From contig JAGTXO010000005.1 in the NCBI GenBank assembly GCA_019448385.1, positions 744,001 to 808,000 on the forward strand: 64,000 nt of DNA, read 5' to 3'. The notes under the pieces were generated by a model. That model was not told the origin of the DNA. It made no database searches and saw only the letters and a program-made list of their open reading frames with translations. Numbering within the stretch: the first letter of the stretch is position 1; every line of letters begins with the position of its first letter. Positions 51,100 to 61,675 of this stretch are shown piece by piece. This DNA is from Diacronema lutheri. Taxonomy: Eukaryota; Haptophyta; Pavlovophyceae; Pavlovales; Pavlovaceae. A program made the position numbers and the translations under genes.

Positions 51100-54000
51100 G
51101 CCGCGCGCACGTTCTTGAAGCTCGCGCCCAGGGCGCGCGCGGCCGCCTCGGCGCGTGAGGCGTTGCGCGCCGCGTGTGCGCGCGCGGACGCGGCGGCGTC
51201 GTCACACGCGTCGGCGCCGCACGCGCCCGCCGGTGCGCGCCGCCGGCGGCGCGCGGGCGCAGGCGAGCTGGCGCTCGCGGCTGCGCGCGCGCTCGCCTCG
51301 ACGGAGCACGGCGATTTGACGGACGACGCGCTCGAGGCCGCCGTCGAGCAGGAGCTGGGCGACGAGCGCGGCCAACTGCTGCTGTGCACGCGGGGCGCAG
51401 CGGCGCAAAGGCCCGCGCTTTGCCGGCTCCTGAAGCACGCGTGCGCGTCGGCGCGCGCGGCGAAGCGCGCGCAATTCACGGTGTTCGTCGTGCGCGCGGC
51501 CACGCGCGGCGAGCGGGGGGGCGCCGCCGCGAGGCGCGTGGACTCGGTGGTCGAGCTGTCGTGCGCGCTGCACGAAAAGGCGGGCGCGCTCGGCGGCCTC
51601 CAGAGCGTCTGTGTGCGTGGCTTTGCCCTCGAGCGCCGCCGGACACTCGACGGTGGCGCCGAGGCCGGCGCGTCCGCCATCGGCCAGGACGAGCAGGTCG
51701 AGGCAGAGGCGGGCGAGGCGTCCGTCGCCGGCGTGACGATGGCCAAGCAGCTGCGTCAGTTTGCCGAGCAAGCTGCCCGCGACGACGTGCTCTTCCGCGT
51801 CGCCGTGTCCGAGGCCGACGCCCACGCCCGGCTGGCGCGCGTTGCGGGTGACGATGTCGGCGCGTACAGCGTCGTGCTCGCAGTCGCCGGGCTCGTCTGG
51901 CTGGCCAAGGCCGACGAGGTTGCGCCGGCGGCCGCCCGGTCCGCCGCCGCGCCGCCCGCCGCCCCGCCTGCTGCCGCCACGTCCGCCGACGCCGAGCGCG
52001 ACGCCTCGCCTTCCGACCGCCTGCGCGCGCTGACGCTCGCCGTGCGAGTCGCGCTCGCGCGCGGCGTGCTGCGCCACCTCCTCGCCGACGCGTCGCCGGG
52101 CGCGTCCGCGACCGCTGGCGGTAGTTGCGCGACGCCCGTCGAGGCGGCCACGTCCGCCGCCGCGCCGCCCGCCACGGGCGTCGTGACGAGTGGCGTCGCG
52201 GCGGGCGCTGTGGCGGCCGCACCGGCTGCTGCGGGCGGTGCGACGGCGGGTGCATCGCCCATCACGCGGCCGGCGAAGCGCGCGCGGCGCACGCTCACCG
52301 CCGCTCCAGCCGCCTCGGCCGTTGCGGCCGCTGGAGGCGCACGCGCGGGCGCACGCGGCGCGGCCGGCGCGCCTCGCGCGCGCGCCGCGCGCGCGCCGGC
52401 CGAGTACGTCTGGCTTGCCATCGCGCGCCGGATGCTGGCGGCGCGACACGCGGCGGCCGCGGGCGGCGACTTTGTCGCGTCGTGCGTCGCCGCGATGCAG
52501 GCCGAGTACGGCGACGGCTGTGCCGTCGTCGTCGGCGACGCGCCTGATGACGCCTTGGTCGAGGCTGCGGCGGCGGCGCTGCTCGAGGGCAAGCACGCGG
52601 CGGTGAGCCTCGGCTGCGTCGACCGGCCGGCGGTGCTCGTCGTGCAGCGCGCCGTGGACGCGCCCACGTCGCGCGTGCACGGGTGGTGCGCGCACGCGGC
52701 GGGCGCCGCCGAGTTTGACGAGGGCGCCGCGCACGGCGTGTTCAACGCGATCGTCGAGCGCGCGTGGGCGCTGCGTCCGGACCCGGCTGACGGCAGCCCG
52801 CCGCCCACGCGCACGTGGGAGGTCGAGCAAATCGCTGGCGACGCGCCCGACCAGGCGGGCGTGGCCGCGCTGCGCGTGCTCTACGCGCTCGTCGCGGCGC
52901 ACGGCCGCTACCGCTCGGCCGCCGCGCTCTTTGGCGCGCTCGCGCAGCTGCACGCGCCCGACGCCGCCGGCGCGCGCGCGGAGGTCGTCGCGGCGGCGTG
53001 CGCGGTGCCGCACGGCGCGCGGCCGGGCGCCGCGCCGGCGGCCGCGCGGGACGACGCGAGGGAGCGCGCATGGGAGGGCGCTCAGATCGCCGCGCTCGCC
53101 GTCGGCGCGGACGCTGCGCGCAGGCGTGTCGCGCCCGTGCGCGCGCTCGTCGACGCGCTCGGCACGCCACCGACCTCGGCGATCACGGGCGGGCCGGCGG
53201 TCCGGCTCGCGGGCGCGGGCGACGGCGGCCACGGTGCACGGTGGGTGGGCGGGCAGGCGGCGACGCCCGCCGAGCAGCTGCCGAGGGAGCTGCTGCGCGC
53301 CTACCACGAGGCGGTGCTGTGCGTCACGCCCGGCAGCCTCCAGCTCGGCCCGGCGGCGCTCGACGCGGTCACGCGGCCGCGCGAAAACGACACGCTGGAA
53401 GGCCTCCTCGCGCGCGTCAGCTGGCAGTGCGGCGCGAGGGCGAGCACGTGCGCCATGCTCGCCACGTTTTCCGAGCAGGCGGGCACCGGCTCGCGCGTCG
53501 CGCTCAAGGCCCTCCGCACGAGCTCCGACCTGGCCGGGCTGACGGCGGCTGCGGTCGGGCAGCAGGCGCCGCAGACGCCGCCGCCGCCGCTGCTCGTGAT
53601 GCTCGGCCGCTGCCCCAGCCCGCTCGTCGGCGGCGGCCTCTTCCCGCCCGACCGCGCGACGGGCGAGCCGGCGGTGCACGCGGCGACGTCCGAGCTCGCC
53701 GTCGAGCTGCTGCGCGACGCGCGCGCGCTGGCCGGCACGGACGGGCGGCTCGTCGTGCTGTGCCTCGAGGCGTCCAACCCGCTCTGGTTCTGCCCCAAGG
53801 TGCGCGAGCTCGAGCTGCCGCGGACGCGGTCGGACGGCGTGCGCGCGTCCGGCTGCACCTGCCCTGCGACGTGCAGCGATGCGCGCGGCGCGGCGGGTGG
53901 CGCTGCCCGCGGCGCATCGACGCGGCCGGCGGCGCGCGCGATCAACAAGGCGGTGCTCGACCACTTCGTCGCGCTTTTCGGCCGCGAGGGCTTCGCGACC

Positions 54001-57000
54001 TTTGAGTTTGCGGGCGGCGGCGAGGCGAGCTGGCTGTGCGACAGCGCGGCCGGCACGACGACCGTCGCGGCGTGCGCGTCGCTGCCGCCGCGCATGGGCG
54101 ATGGGCAGCTGGCCATCCGGCGGCACACGCTCGGCACGGGCGCCGACGCGCCGGCGCACGCCGTCGTCTCGCTCCGCGTCGCGCACGTGAGCCACGCCAT
54201 CCGCCGCGCGGCGGACGACGGCGGCGCGCGCGCCGAGCGGATGGCGCGCGCCGCGCGCGCGTTTTGCGATGTGGCGGCCGCGCTGCGCGTCGACGCGATC
54301 CTGGCGGAGGTGCCCGAGGACCGCCCGACGGGCACGCCCTTCCTTGGCGGGCTGCTCGAGTTTTGGAACAAACGCCACGGGAGCTCGACGGCGCCAGCCA
54401 CGCTCGCGCTCGGAGACGTGCGCGAGGTGGCCAAGCGGACGGCCGACGCAGCGGCCGGCCGAGCGGACGAGGTCCCTGCGGCTGGCCGTCCGCAGGTCGC
54501 GGCGCGCGCGTGCGCTGGCGCGATTGGCGGCGGCGCGGGCGCGGCGGGCGCCTCGGACGCTGCGCCCCGTGCACTGGCGGGCGCGTCGGGTGCGCGCACG
54601 GACGGCGGCCCTGCCGACGCACCGCGCCAGCTGGAGAGCCGCTACGGCGAGGCGAGCAAGCTCGACCTACCCCAAGATTCCACTACGGGCTGCGTCCTCG
54701 ACGCTCGCGAGGCCCAGGACCGCGCGCGCGTGCCTGCTGCGCCCGACGGCACAGCGCTGCGCCGCGTGCTCGACGCCGTCGGCGCGGGCGCGCCCGCGCA
54801 GCGCAGCCCGCGCTGGCACGACGAGCGATGGGAGGAGGTCACGGGCAGCAAGGTTGGCGACGTCGTGAACGACAACGCCGGCGTCGCGCACGAGACGCTC
54901 ACCGACGAGTACGTGCACCGGCGGCGGCGCGAGGTGCGGACCAAGGCGACGACCGCGGGCATCCTCGGCGAGGCCGTCGCGCTGCGCAAGCTGGCGGCCG
55001 CGTACGGCATCACCGTCGTGTGCAACCTGCCGATGGTGCGTGCGGACCCGCACGACAAGAGCGCGCCGTTCGCCTTCTCGCCGGACGGGCTCGCCATCCT
55101 CCCCGAAGACAACGAGCAGGTCCTCGTCGAGGTGAAGACGCTCACCAAGGCGGACGCCAAGGCGCACGAGGACGGGCCGCCGCAGCCGCACCGCGATCAG
55201 CTGCAGCTCGGCATGCACGTCCTCGGCGTGCGCAAAGCGCTCTACGTGCAGTACCTCAGGCACGAGGACCGGATCGTCGTGCACGTCGTGACGCGCGGCG
55301 TCGGCTGGCTTGCATTCGCGCAGCCGAGGGTGCAGGCCTTCTGGGCGCGCGTCGTCGAGCGGCGCGCGCGGCTCGAGCGCGCGCGCGCCGACCACCCGGC
55401 TGCGAGCCGGCGGCACCGGCGGCAGCAGACGCCGGCCGGGCCGCCGCTCGTGCTCGCGCTGGACGGGCGCATCCCCGCCGCGCGCGCCGCCGCGCTGCAC
55501 GCCGTCGCGCACGGCACCGCGAGCGCGGCGGCGGTGGCGGCGACGGCGGCGACGGGCGACGCGACGGCGTTGCAAGACGCGATCGCGGCGCTGCGCGCGC
55601 CCGTCGGCAATGCGGCGATCGACAGCGCAGCGCGTGCGGAGCGCGCGGCCGTCGAGCGGGCGATCGAGTACCTCGGGCAGCCGGCAGGCGACGCCGCCGC
55701 CCGCGGCACGGCCGAGGCGGCCGAGGAGGAGAGGACGGTCGACGCCGACATCTGCGCGTTGCTGCACCAGCTCGGCGCGAGCGTGGCGCACGTGCACGTC
55801 GAGGACGCGGATTGCGTCACGCGTGAGCACTGGGGCGGGGCGGTGCTCGCTGCAGCGGGCGACCCGTCGAGCGCCCCCGCCATTTCGAGCGTCATCGTCG
55901 CGCACATCGTGCGGCTCGCCGGCTTTGGCGTCGAGCTCCCGCAGTCGATTCGCGTCGCCCCCAGCACGGCCGACTGGCACGAGGGCTGGCTCGACGTGCA
56001 GTGCGTGCTGCTGCGCACGCGCCGGCGCGGGCGGCGCGACGACGACTTTGTGGCCGTCGTCAGGCGCGGTGGGCGCTGGTTTGCGTGCGAGCCCGGCCGC
56101 GCGCGGCGGCTGCAGTGGCGGTCGGTCCTGCGCCGCGCGCGCGGCGGCGTCGACGGGACCGGCGAGGAGGCGTTCGCGGTCGTCTACGTGCGGCGCGGCG
56201 ACGCGGCCGGCGACGCGGCTGGCGACGCGCAGGCCGAACGGGCGCGCGGCGGGCGCGCGCGCAGGCGCACGCGCGGCGGCACGCGCAAGCGCAAGCGCGG
56301 CGCCTCCGCCGGGCTCGAGGCGGCCGCGCCCGCCGGCGCGCCGGCGGGCGCTGCTCACCGCCCGCCCGCCAGGCGTGCCACGGTCGCCGCGCGCACCACG
56401 CGCTCTGTGACCGACGCGCGGCACTCGGCGCCTGCCGCCACGGTTGCACCTGTCTTCGACTGGCGCGCCGGCCGCCCGCCCCCTGCCGCCGCCGCCGCCG
56501 CCAAGCGCGGCCAGGCGCTCGAGCCGGGGCAGTTCGCGCGGCCGCGTGGGCGCGCGCCATGGGGCAAGGTCTGGGACAGAGTCTCGGGTGCGTGGGCGGA
56601 CAAGCCGACTGGTGCTGCCGTCGCCGCCGCGCCGCCGCCGCTGCCGCCCGCCGCCGCGCCGCCGCCCGCCGCCGCGCCGCCGCCCACCGCCGCGCCGCCG
56701 CCCGCCGCCGCGCCGCCGCCCGCCGTCGCGCCGCCGCCCGCCGCCGCGCCGCCGCCGCCGCCGCCACCGGCGGCGCTCGGCCGCCGGCAGCACGTCGGCG
56801 CGGGCGGCAGCGCGGCGGGCCGGCGGCTCGCGGCCATCGCACGGCGGCAGCGCGGCGTGCGCGCGCCGCCGCCCGCCGCGCGCTTCCTCGCCACGCTGCC
56901 GCCACCGCCACGCGACGGCCTCGCGCGCACGAGCAAGCAGGCGCGCGCGAGGCGCAACGCGGACGGACGGCCGGCGCACGCGCGCGCGGCCAACGCGCGC

Positions 57001-60000
57001 GCCTTCTACCGCGGCGTGGAGCTCGGCGTGCACGCGACGCGCGCCATCGTCGACGCGCGCCACGCCGACCTGCCGCAGGCCGTCTTCGTGGCGGAGGCGC
57101 GGGCGATCGTCGCGCGCTCCGCCGGCGGCGGCGCGCTGCTCGCGCCGGACGACGTGCGCGACCTGTGCGACGCGCAGACGGACGCCGATCGCGCTGCGAT
57201 CTGGGCGTCGGTGGGCGCGCACGAGGCGACGCGCATCTTCGCGCTCGTCACGCGCAACGCGAGCTTGGCGGGCGCGGCGCTGCTCGTGCTGCACACGCCG
57301 GCGGGCGCGCCGGCGCGCGCGCTCGGGCTCGTGGCGACGCGCTCGCGCGCGCCGTCGACGGGCGCGCCGCGCGACGCGCACAGGGCGCTGGTGCAGCGGT
57401 TGGACGTGCTGATGGACGCGATCGCCGCGGCGCGAGGCGCGTCGCCGCTCGAGCTCGAACACGCGCTCGCGCCCGAGCCGCAGAGCGCGTGCAACGCGCG
57501 TGCGGCCGCGCTGCTCTGCCTGCAGGCCGTCGCGGACGCGAGCGGCCGTCCCGCCGCTGAGGACGCGCTGGCCGCGCTCGACGACGCGCGCGGCATCGAC
57601 CGGCACTGCCACGCCGTCCGGCAGCAGATCGAGGCGAAGCTCGCGTGGCGGCGCGCCGACGGCGCCGTCGGCGTTGACGGCGCCGACGGCGCGCCCGCGC
57701 TCGCGCCTGCCGCCGCACCGCCGGCGTGCGCGCCGGCGCACGCTGCCGGCGAGGCGGCGGTCGACCAGGCGATCGTCACGCGGGTGCGCGACGCGCTGCG
57801 CGCGTGGGCGACGACTGGCACCGCGCCCAGCGCGGCGGTGCTCGACGACGCCTGCGCCGCGTACACGGCGCGCGCACGCGCGCGCAAGGACGCGCGCACG
57901 GCGCTGGGCCCGACGCGCGCGGCCGAGCTGCTCGCCGCGGCCGCGCGCGGCGGAGCCGACGGGGCGGATGCCGCGCGCGCGCTGCTCGGCGGCACGCCGC
58001 GCCTGCTCGTCGTGCTCCTCTGCGTGCCCGTCGCCGCGCCGTCCGGCGAGCCGCCGCGCCCGGTCGGGCTGCTCGTCGCCGACCGGCCGACGGACGACTC
58101 GCGCCCGGCCGCGCTCGTGCGCTACGACTTTGCGCCGCTCGACGCGGACGTGGCCGTCGCGGTCGGCGCGCATGCCGTCGCGCTGGCCAGTGCGATCTGG
58201 CCGCTGCTCGCGGCCGAGGGGGAGCCGCGGCCATCGCCCGTCGTGCGCTCGCAGCCGCGCGGCGGCGACGATGGCGCGTGTGCGCTCGCAACGTTCGCGT
58301 GCCTCGACGCGCTGATGACCGCCAGCGTCGGCGCGCACGGCCTCGCGGGCGGCGCGGGCATGCTGCCCGCGCTGGTCGCGCGAGGCGCCGCGGCCGCCCA
58401 GCGCGAGCGGCAGCTGCGCGCGGCCGCCGAGAGGCTGGGCGGCACGGTCGCTGGGTGGCCGGACACGGGCGCGAGCGCGGCGGGCGCGAGCGTCGACGAG
58501 GAGGCGCGCACGTACGAGGTCGAGGCGGTCGTCGACGAGCGCCGCAAGGCGGGCAAGAAGGTGACGTTCCAGTTCCGGATCAGGTGGCGGGGCTACGACG
58601 AGAGCGCCGACACGTGGGAGCCTGAGGCCAACGTGAGCAGCGACCTCGTCGCCCAGTTCCGCAAGACGCGCGACGAGCAGAAGCGGCGCGCGGGCGGATC
58701 GGGCAGCGGCAGCGGCGGCGCGGGCGCGGCGTCGGCATTGGCGTCGGCGCCGCTTCGCGCGCACGGCGAGTCGGGCGCCGCGGGCAAGCGCGCCGCGGCG
58801 GGTGCCGCCGCGAGCGCGCGCGACGCCGCGGGCGCGCGCGCGCCGAGCGTTCCCCGCGCGCGCGGCGTCGAGCGCGCGCGCGTGGACGAGCCCGCTGCGC
58901 CGAGCGCGCGCGCCGCCGGCGGCGCGACGGCGCGCACGCGCGGCAGCGTGCTCCCGGGCTTCGTGGTCAAGCGCTCGACGCTCAACGCGGGGCCGCAGGC
59001 GGTGACGGCGCAGCCCGGTGCGCGGAAGGAGCTGCGGCGCATCGCGGCGGCCGTGCACAGGCTCACGACACAGGCGTACCGCGTCATCAACAAGGTGGTG
59101 CGCGACGAGGCTGCGGTGGCGAGCGCGCAGGCCGTCGGCGCGGCGTCGGGCGGCCCGTCGACCAGCGTGCACACGTCGACCACGATGGACAAGGGAACCG
59201 TCCGTGCGATCTTCTCGGCCATCGGCTGGCACAAGGACGAGAGCACGTACGGTGCAGCGCCCCGAGGCAAGCCCGCCGAGCAAGCCGCCGCGCAGACCAA
59301 GGCGGCGACGGCGCGCGCCGTCGGCGAGATGGCCGAGGGCGTCCAGCCCGTCTGCGCGGTGGGCCTCACGGAGATCCTCGAGGCGGAGGCGACGCAGGTG
59401 TCCACCGCGTGCCTGATGCATCCATCGCGCGTCGTGAACGGGCTGCTCCGCGACGTCGTCCGCGCGGCAGTCGAGCGCGACGAGGCGCTCGTCGCGCTGC
59501 CCGAGATGCAGCGAAACGCGCGCGTGCGCGAGCTGTGCGAGCGGCTGCTGCGCGGCGACGTGGAGGGCGCGCGCGTCGGCTGCCCCGCCGCGCTCGACCG
59601 CCACCTGCCCGACATGGTCCTCCACAAGATCGACTACAAGTGCACGCCCACGAAAAGGTGGAACTACGACCGGCACACGACGCGCTACTTCCTCGTGCAG
59701 ATCCGCACCCTGCAGCACGTGGCCGAGGGGCAGGCGCTGCTCTGCCGGCTCGCGCACATCCACACGCAGCTGACCGGACGGCCGCCGCGGTACAATGTGG
59801 CGCCGCTGCGCACGCACAATGTGCGCGCGAGGCGTGGCTGCCGCTGCCGCCGCCGAGCGCCCAAGCGCGCGCGCGCCGCCGCCGTGCGCGCCGCCCCGCG
59901 GCCAGGTTGGTCACGCGCCCGCGCGCTCGCGCGCCGCGCGCTGCGCGCAGGTGCCGCGCAACGTGCGCTTCGCCGCGAGCGCCATCTGGGTGACGCTTTC

Positions 60001-61675
60001 GGATGACGAGCGCAAGGAGCTGCGCGCGCGGCTCAAGGCGCTGGACCTGCGCGACCACGATGGCGAGCCGATCAAGTGGACAGGCACAAACGGCAACACC
60101 CCGCCGATGTCGGACGTGCGCGTCAGGTACGCGGTCTTTGCGACGCGCTTCGACATCTCCAACCGCGTCTTCGACTACGCCGGGCGCGAGCGGCCGCCGG
60201 CCGATCTGCCGTGGCACGCGCGGCGCTCGTGGGTTGGCCTCGCGCCGCTGCCGCGCGTGCCGCTCCCGGGCCGGCAGCCCGTCAAGTCGGTGGTGACAGA
60301 TGGCGTCGCCGTGCACGCCGTCGGGACCGTCCTCGTGCCGAAGGCGCAGGCGCCGGCCGGCGGCTCGGGCGTCCTGCACCGCTGGCGCCGGCCGGACGGG
60401 CGCATCGCCGTCGCGCTCGGCTCCGAGCTGCGGCGGGCGATCGACGTCGAGGCGGCGGTCGTCGTCGCGGCCGACCCGAACATGGGCAACATCACCACCT
60501 ACTCTGCGCACGTCGGGCGGGCGGCCGTCTGGCGGCAGTTCACGCAGCGCGCGCGCGCGCGCGCCGCGGGCTTTGCGCGCGAGACGGCCAAGACCAACGC
60601 GGCGCGGCGGCGCGTGCGCAAGGACGGGCGCGGCGAGGAGTTCAGCGTGGAGGCGGACGAGGCGCGGCTTGGCGAGGCGCACAGCGCCAAGGTGCTCGGC
60701 GAGGGCGAGTTCCACGCCTTCCACCGCGAGAGCGCGCGGGTGCGCGAGCGCGCCGCCGAGCACGTGTACGACGCGCCGGCGCGCCGGAAGGAGCGCTGGC
60801 GGCGCGACAGCGGCGGGCGGTCCAACGCGGCGCGCGTCGCCGAGGCGCTCATCGCGGCGCACTGTGTCGACGGCGTGACGCGCGACCGGCTGCTCGTGTG
60901 CGTGGGCAAGTGGCTGCGCGACCACAAGGGCGCGCAGCCCAAGGGCGCGCCGCCCGCCTTCCAGGTGGGGCTGCTGCGCGAGCTGCGGCGGCGCGGCGTC
61001 GCGGCCGTCTTCGTGCCCGAGCCGTACACGTCGATGCACTGCTCGATGCCGCGGCTCGCCAAGGGCGGCAGGCTGCAGCGCTGCGGCGCGGAGCTCGCGC
61101 AGAACCCGCGCCTGCCCGTGGCAAAGGGCGGCACGCGCACGGTGCACGCGCTCGTCATCTGCCCGGCGTGCAACGGCGGCAAGAAGCCCGTGCACCGCGA
61201 CTACAACGCCGCGCGCAACATCTTCTACGACGTGCACGACATGGCGGCGCACGCGGCCGGGCGCGACACCACGTCGACGCCTGAGCGCTTTGCCCTCGTG
61301 CTCGCCTGGTGGGCGCGCGGCGAGGTGTGGGAGCGTGAGGAGCGCATGGTGCACGGCGAGGGCGACGACTGCGACGACGAGTGCGACGGCGACGACGAGG
61401 GCGACGACGAGGGCGACGACGACGACGACGACGATGGCAGCGGCGACGGCGGCGGCGGCGAGGGCGACGGCGACGGCGACGGCGACGGAGGCGGCGGCGG
61501 CGACGACGACGATGACGGCGGGGGAGGCGGCGGCGGCGACGGCGGTGGCGACGACGGCGGCGGGCGCGGCGGCGGTGGCGGCGGCGGCTCTCGCGCCCGC
61601 ACCCCCGCCCGCGGAGCTGCCAGCGCCAGTGCCGGCGGCGGCAGCGCGCGCGGGCCGAAGCGCGGCCGGCGTTGA
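42768..61675 (+). CDS. Giant multidomain protein ending in a Fanzor/TnpB-like nuclease (about 6,204 residues)
   Basis: Exons 42768-46442, 46606-59820 and 59951-61675 join in phase 0 (TGG|GTAGGC..CAACAG and AAT|GTGCGC..GCGCAG). Order of parts by residue: Ulp1-like peptidase 30-200; possible degenerate nuclease 500-660; a transmembrane helix about 1095-1120 (RIVATVALGGAVFAGMSALV); Ala/Arg-rich coiled and disordered stretch to 2370; second Ulp1-like peptidase 2400-2600; poly-Ala; peptidase-like module 3200-3330; unknown folded region 3440-3830; YqaJ nuclease 3950-4150; peptidase-like region 4350-4430; proline repeat; two more peptidase-like modules 4690-5135; chromodomain about 5190-5250; Fanzor 5340-6095; Asp/Gly-rich tail. 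All recognised domains lie in one sense and connected frames, so the ORF is real despite its GC content. Self-cleavage by the peptidases is an attractive but untested idea. Confidence 0.8.
43070..43340 (+). other. Ulp1-like cysteine peptidase domain A (within giant protein)
   Basis: The domain shows the C48/Ulp1 order of catalytic residues: His in SGLVHWTAAYLLL (about residue 104), Asp in ALALLADSRTL (about 131), then Gln and Cys in APPQSGAACCFAAATVA (about 173 and 178). Spacing is tight, as in Ulp1-like domains of DNA transposons. Known relatives remove SUMO or cut similar folds, or process element proteins. It sits at the extreme N-terminus, where an autoprocessing enzyme could act first. 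Confidence 0.65.
49680..49950 (+). repeat. Coding repeat of an Ala/Pro/Phe decapeptide
   Basis: At least four imperfect repeats of a unit reading roughly AFAPAADGVF-PAPLAA are encoded here (about 45-60 bases each), forming a flexible linker just before peptidase domain B. Confidence 0.75.
50370..50690 (+). other. Ulp1-like cysteine peptidase domain B (within giant protein)
   Basis: His in ASGHFTALRLVRV (about residue 2496), Asp in YDAVLVDTLASP (about 2519), Gln and Cys in NEAAQRGATCGLAIVGALND (about 2560 and 2565). This is the best Ulp1/C48 match in the protein, including the TCGL box equivalent to DCGV. The preceding 300 residues contain AFAPAADGVF repeats. Confidence 0.75.
51010..51110 (+). 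repeat. GCC trinucleotide repeat encoding poly-alanine
   Basis: About 30 successive GCC codons encode poly-Ala between peptidase domain B and the next region. Length is probably variable between individuals or subject to assembly error. Frame is kept because the unit is one codon. Confidence 0.9.
52440..52900 (+). other. Peptidase-like module C, probably inactive (within giant protein)
   Basis: The layout mimics Ulp1-like domains: EGKHAAVSLGCVDRPAVLVV in the His-strand position, then WEVEQIAGDAPDQAGVAALR in the Gln/Cys position. Here the expected Cys is replaced (DQAGVAAL), and no convincing catalytic triad can be drawn. Followed by a helical segment like that after domains A and B. Calling it a diverged duplicate is inference. 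Confidence 0.35.
54795..55390 (+). other. YqaJ-type PD-(D/E)XK exonuclease domain (within giant protein)
   Basis: The family order is complete: SPRWHDERWEEVTGSKVGDV (entry motif), TTAGILGEAVALRKLA with the first Glu, FSPDGLAILP with the Asp, VLVEVKTL with the E-x-K pair, and HRDQLQLGMHVLG as the Q motif. YqaJ/lambda-exonuclease-like enzymes resect DNA ends to leave 3' single strands for recombination and are frequent in phages, giant viruses and some eukaryotic mobile elements. The active-site residues are all present, so activity is plausible. Confidence 0.85.
55960..56220 (+). other. Josephin/USP-like beta region (within giant protein)
   Basis: DDDFVAVVRRGGRWFACEPG followed by RRLQWRSVLRRA and EEAFAVVYVRRG resembles the His-containing strands of Josephin or USP peptidases (HFVAL..dg.WY..DS), but the His is replaced by Asp. 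A cysteine-box partner is not clear; upstream VDADICALLHQLGASVAH may contribute. Tentative. Confidence 0.3.
56630..56775 (+). repeat. Coding repeat of AAAPPP units
   Basis: About seven 18-base units encode alternating Ala and Pro triplets, a stiff linker between the nuclease/peptidase-like half and the C-terminal modules of the giant protein. Confidence 0.85.
57000..58340 (+). other. Peptidase-like modules D and E (within giant protein)
   Basis: Two successive blocks share a layout with domains A-C: RIFALVTRNASLAGAALLVL then PEPQSACNARAAALLCLQAV (D, Gln-x-x-Cys present), and RLLVVLLCVPVAAPS then RSQPRGGDDGACALATFACL (E, Gln and DGAC present). In both, the His strand is not convincing, so activity is uncertain. 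Each is followed by a helix like the one after the Cys of domain B. Confidence 0.35.
58500..58680 (+). other. Chromodomain (within giant protein)
   Basis: A textbook chromodomain: TYEVEAVVDERRKAGKKV, then TFQFRIRWRGYDESADTWEP and EANVSSDLVAQFRK. The aromatic cage positions (Y near the start, W of RIRWRGY and W of DTWEP) are all kept, so it should bind methylated lysine, probably H3K9 or H3K27. It lies about 100 residues before the Fanzor N-terminus. Chromodomains on integrases and transposases steer elements to heterochromatin. Confidence 0.93.
58950..61350 (+). other. Fanzor/TnpB-like RNA-guided nuclease domain (within giant protein)
   Basis: The N-terminal part has LRRIAAAVHRLTTQAYRVIN, similar to the first helices of TnpB/Fanzor. 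After the second intron come the RuvC parts: RuvC-I VVVAADPNMGNITTY (Asp about residue 5805), RuvC-II AVFVPEPYTSMHC (Glu about 5987) and RuvC-III HRDYNAARNIF (Asp about 6047). Between II and III lies the zinc insert with cysteines in TSMHC, LQRC and CPAC; the usual second Cys of the first knuckle is moved. Fanzors are eukaryotic TnpB relatives shown to cut DNA guided by an RNA encoded beside the gene. All catalytic acids are present, so it looks active. It could be confused with IS605-type TnpB, but the spliced gene argues for Fanzor. Confidence 0.88.

Noticed and set aside
54667-59817. Open minus-strand frame of over 1,700 codons opposite the giant gene
   Set aside because: It reads as Arg/Ala/His strings without domains, whereas the + strand frame over the same DNA encodes the YqaJ and chromodomain motifs. 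At this GC content antisense frames lack stops by composition.
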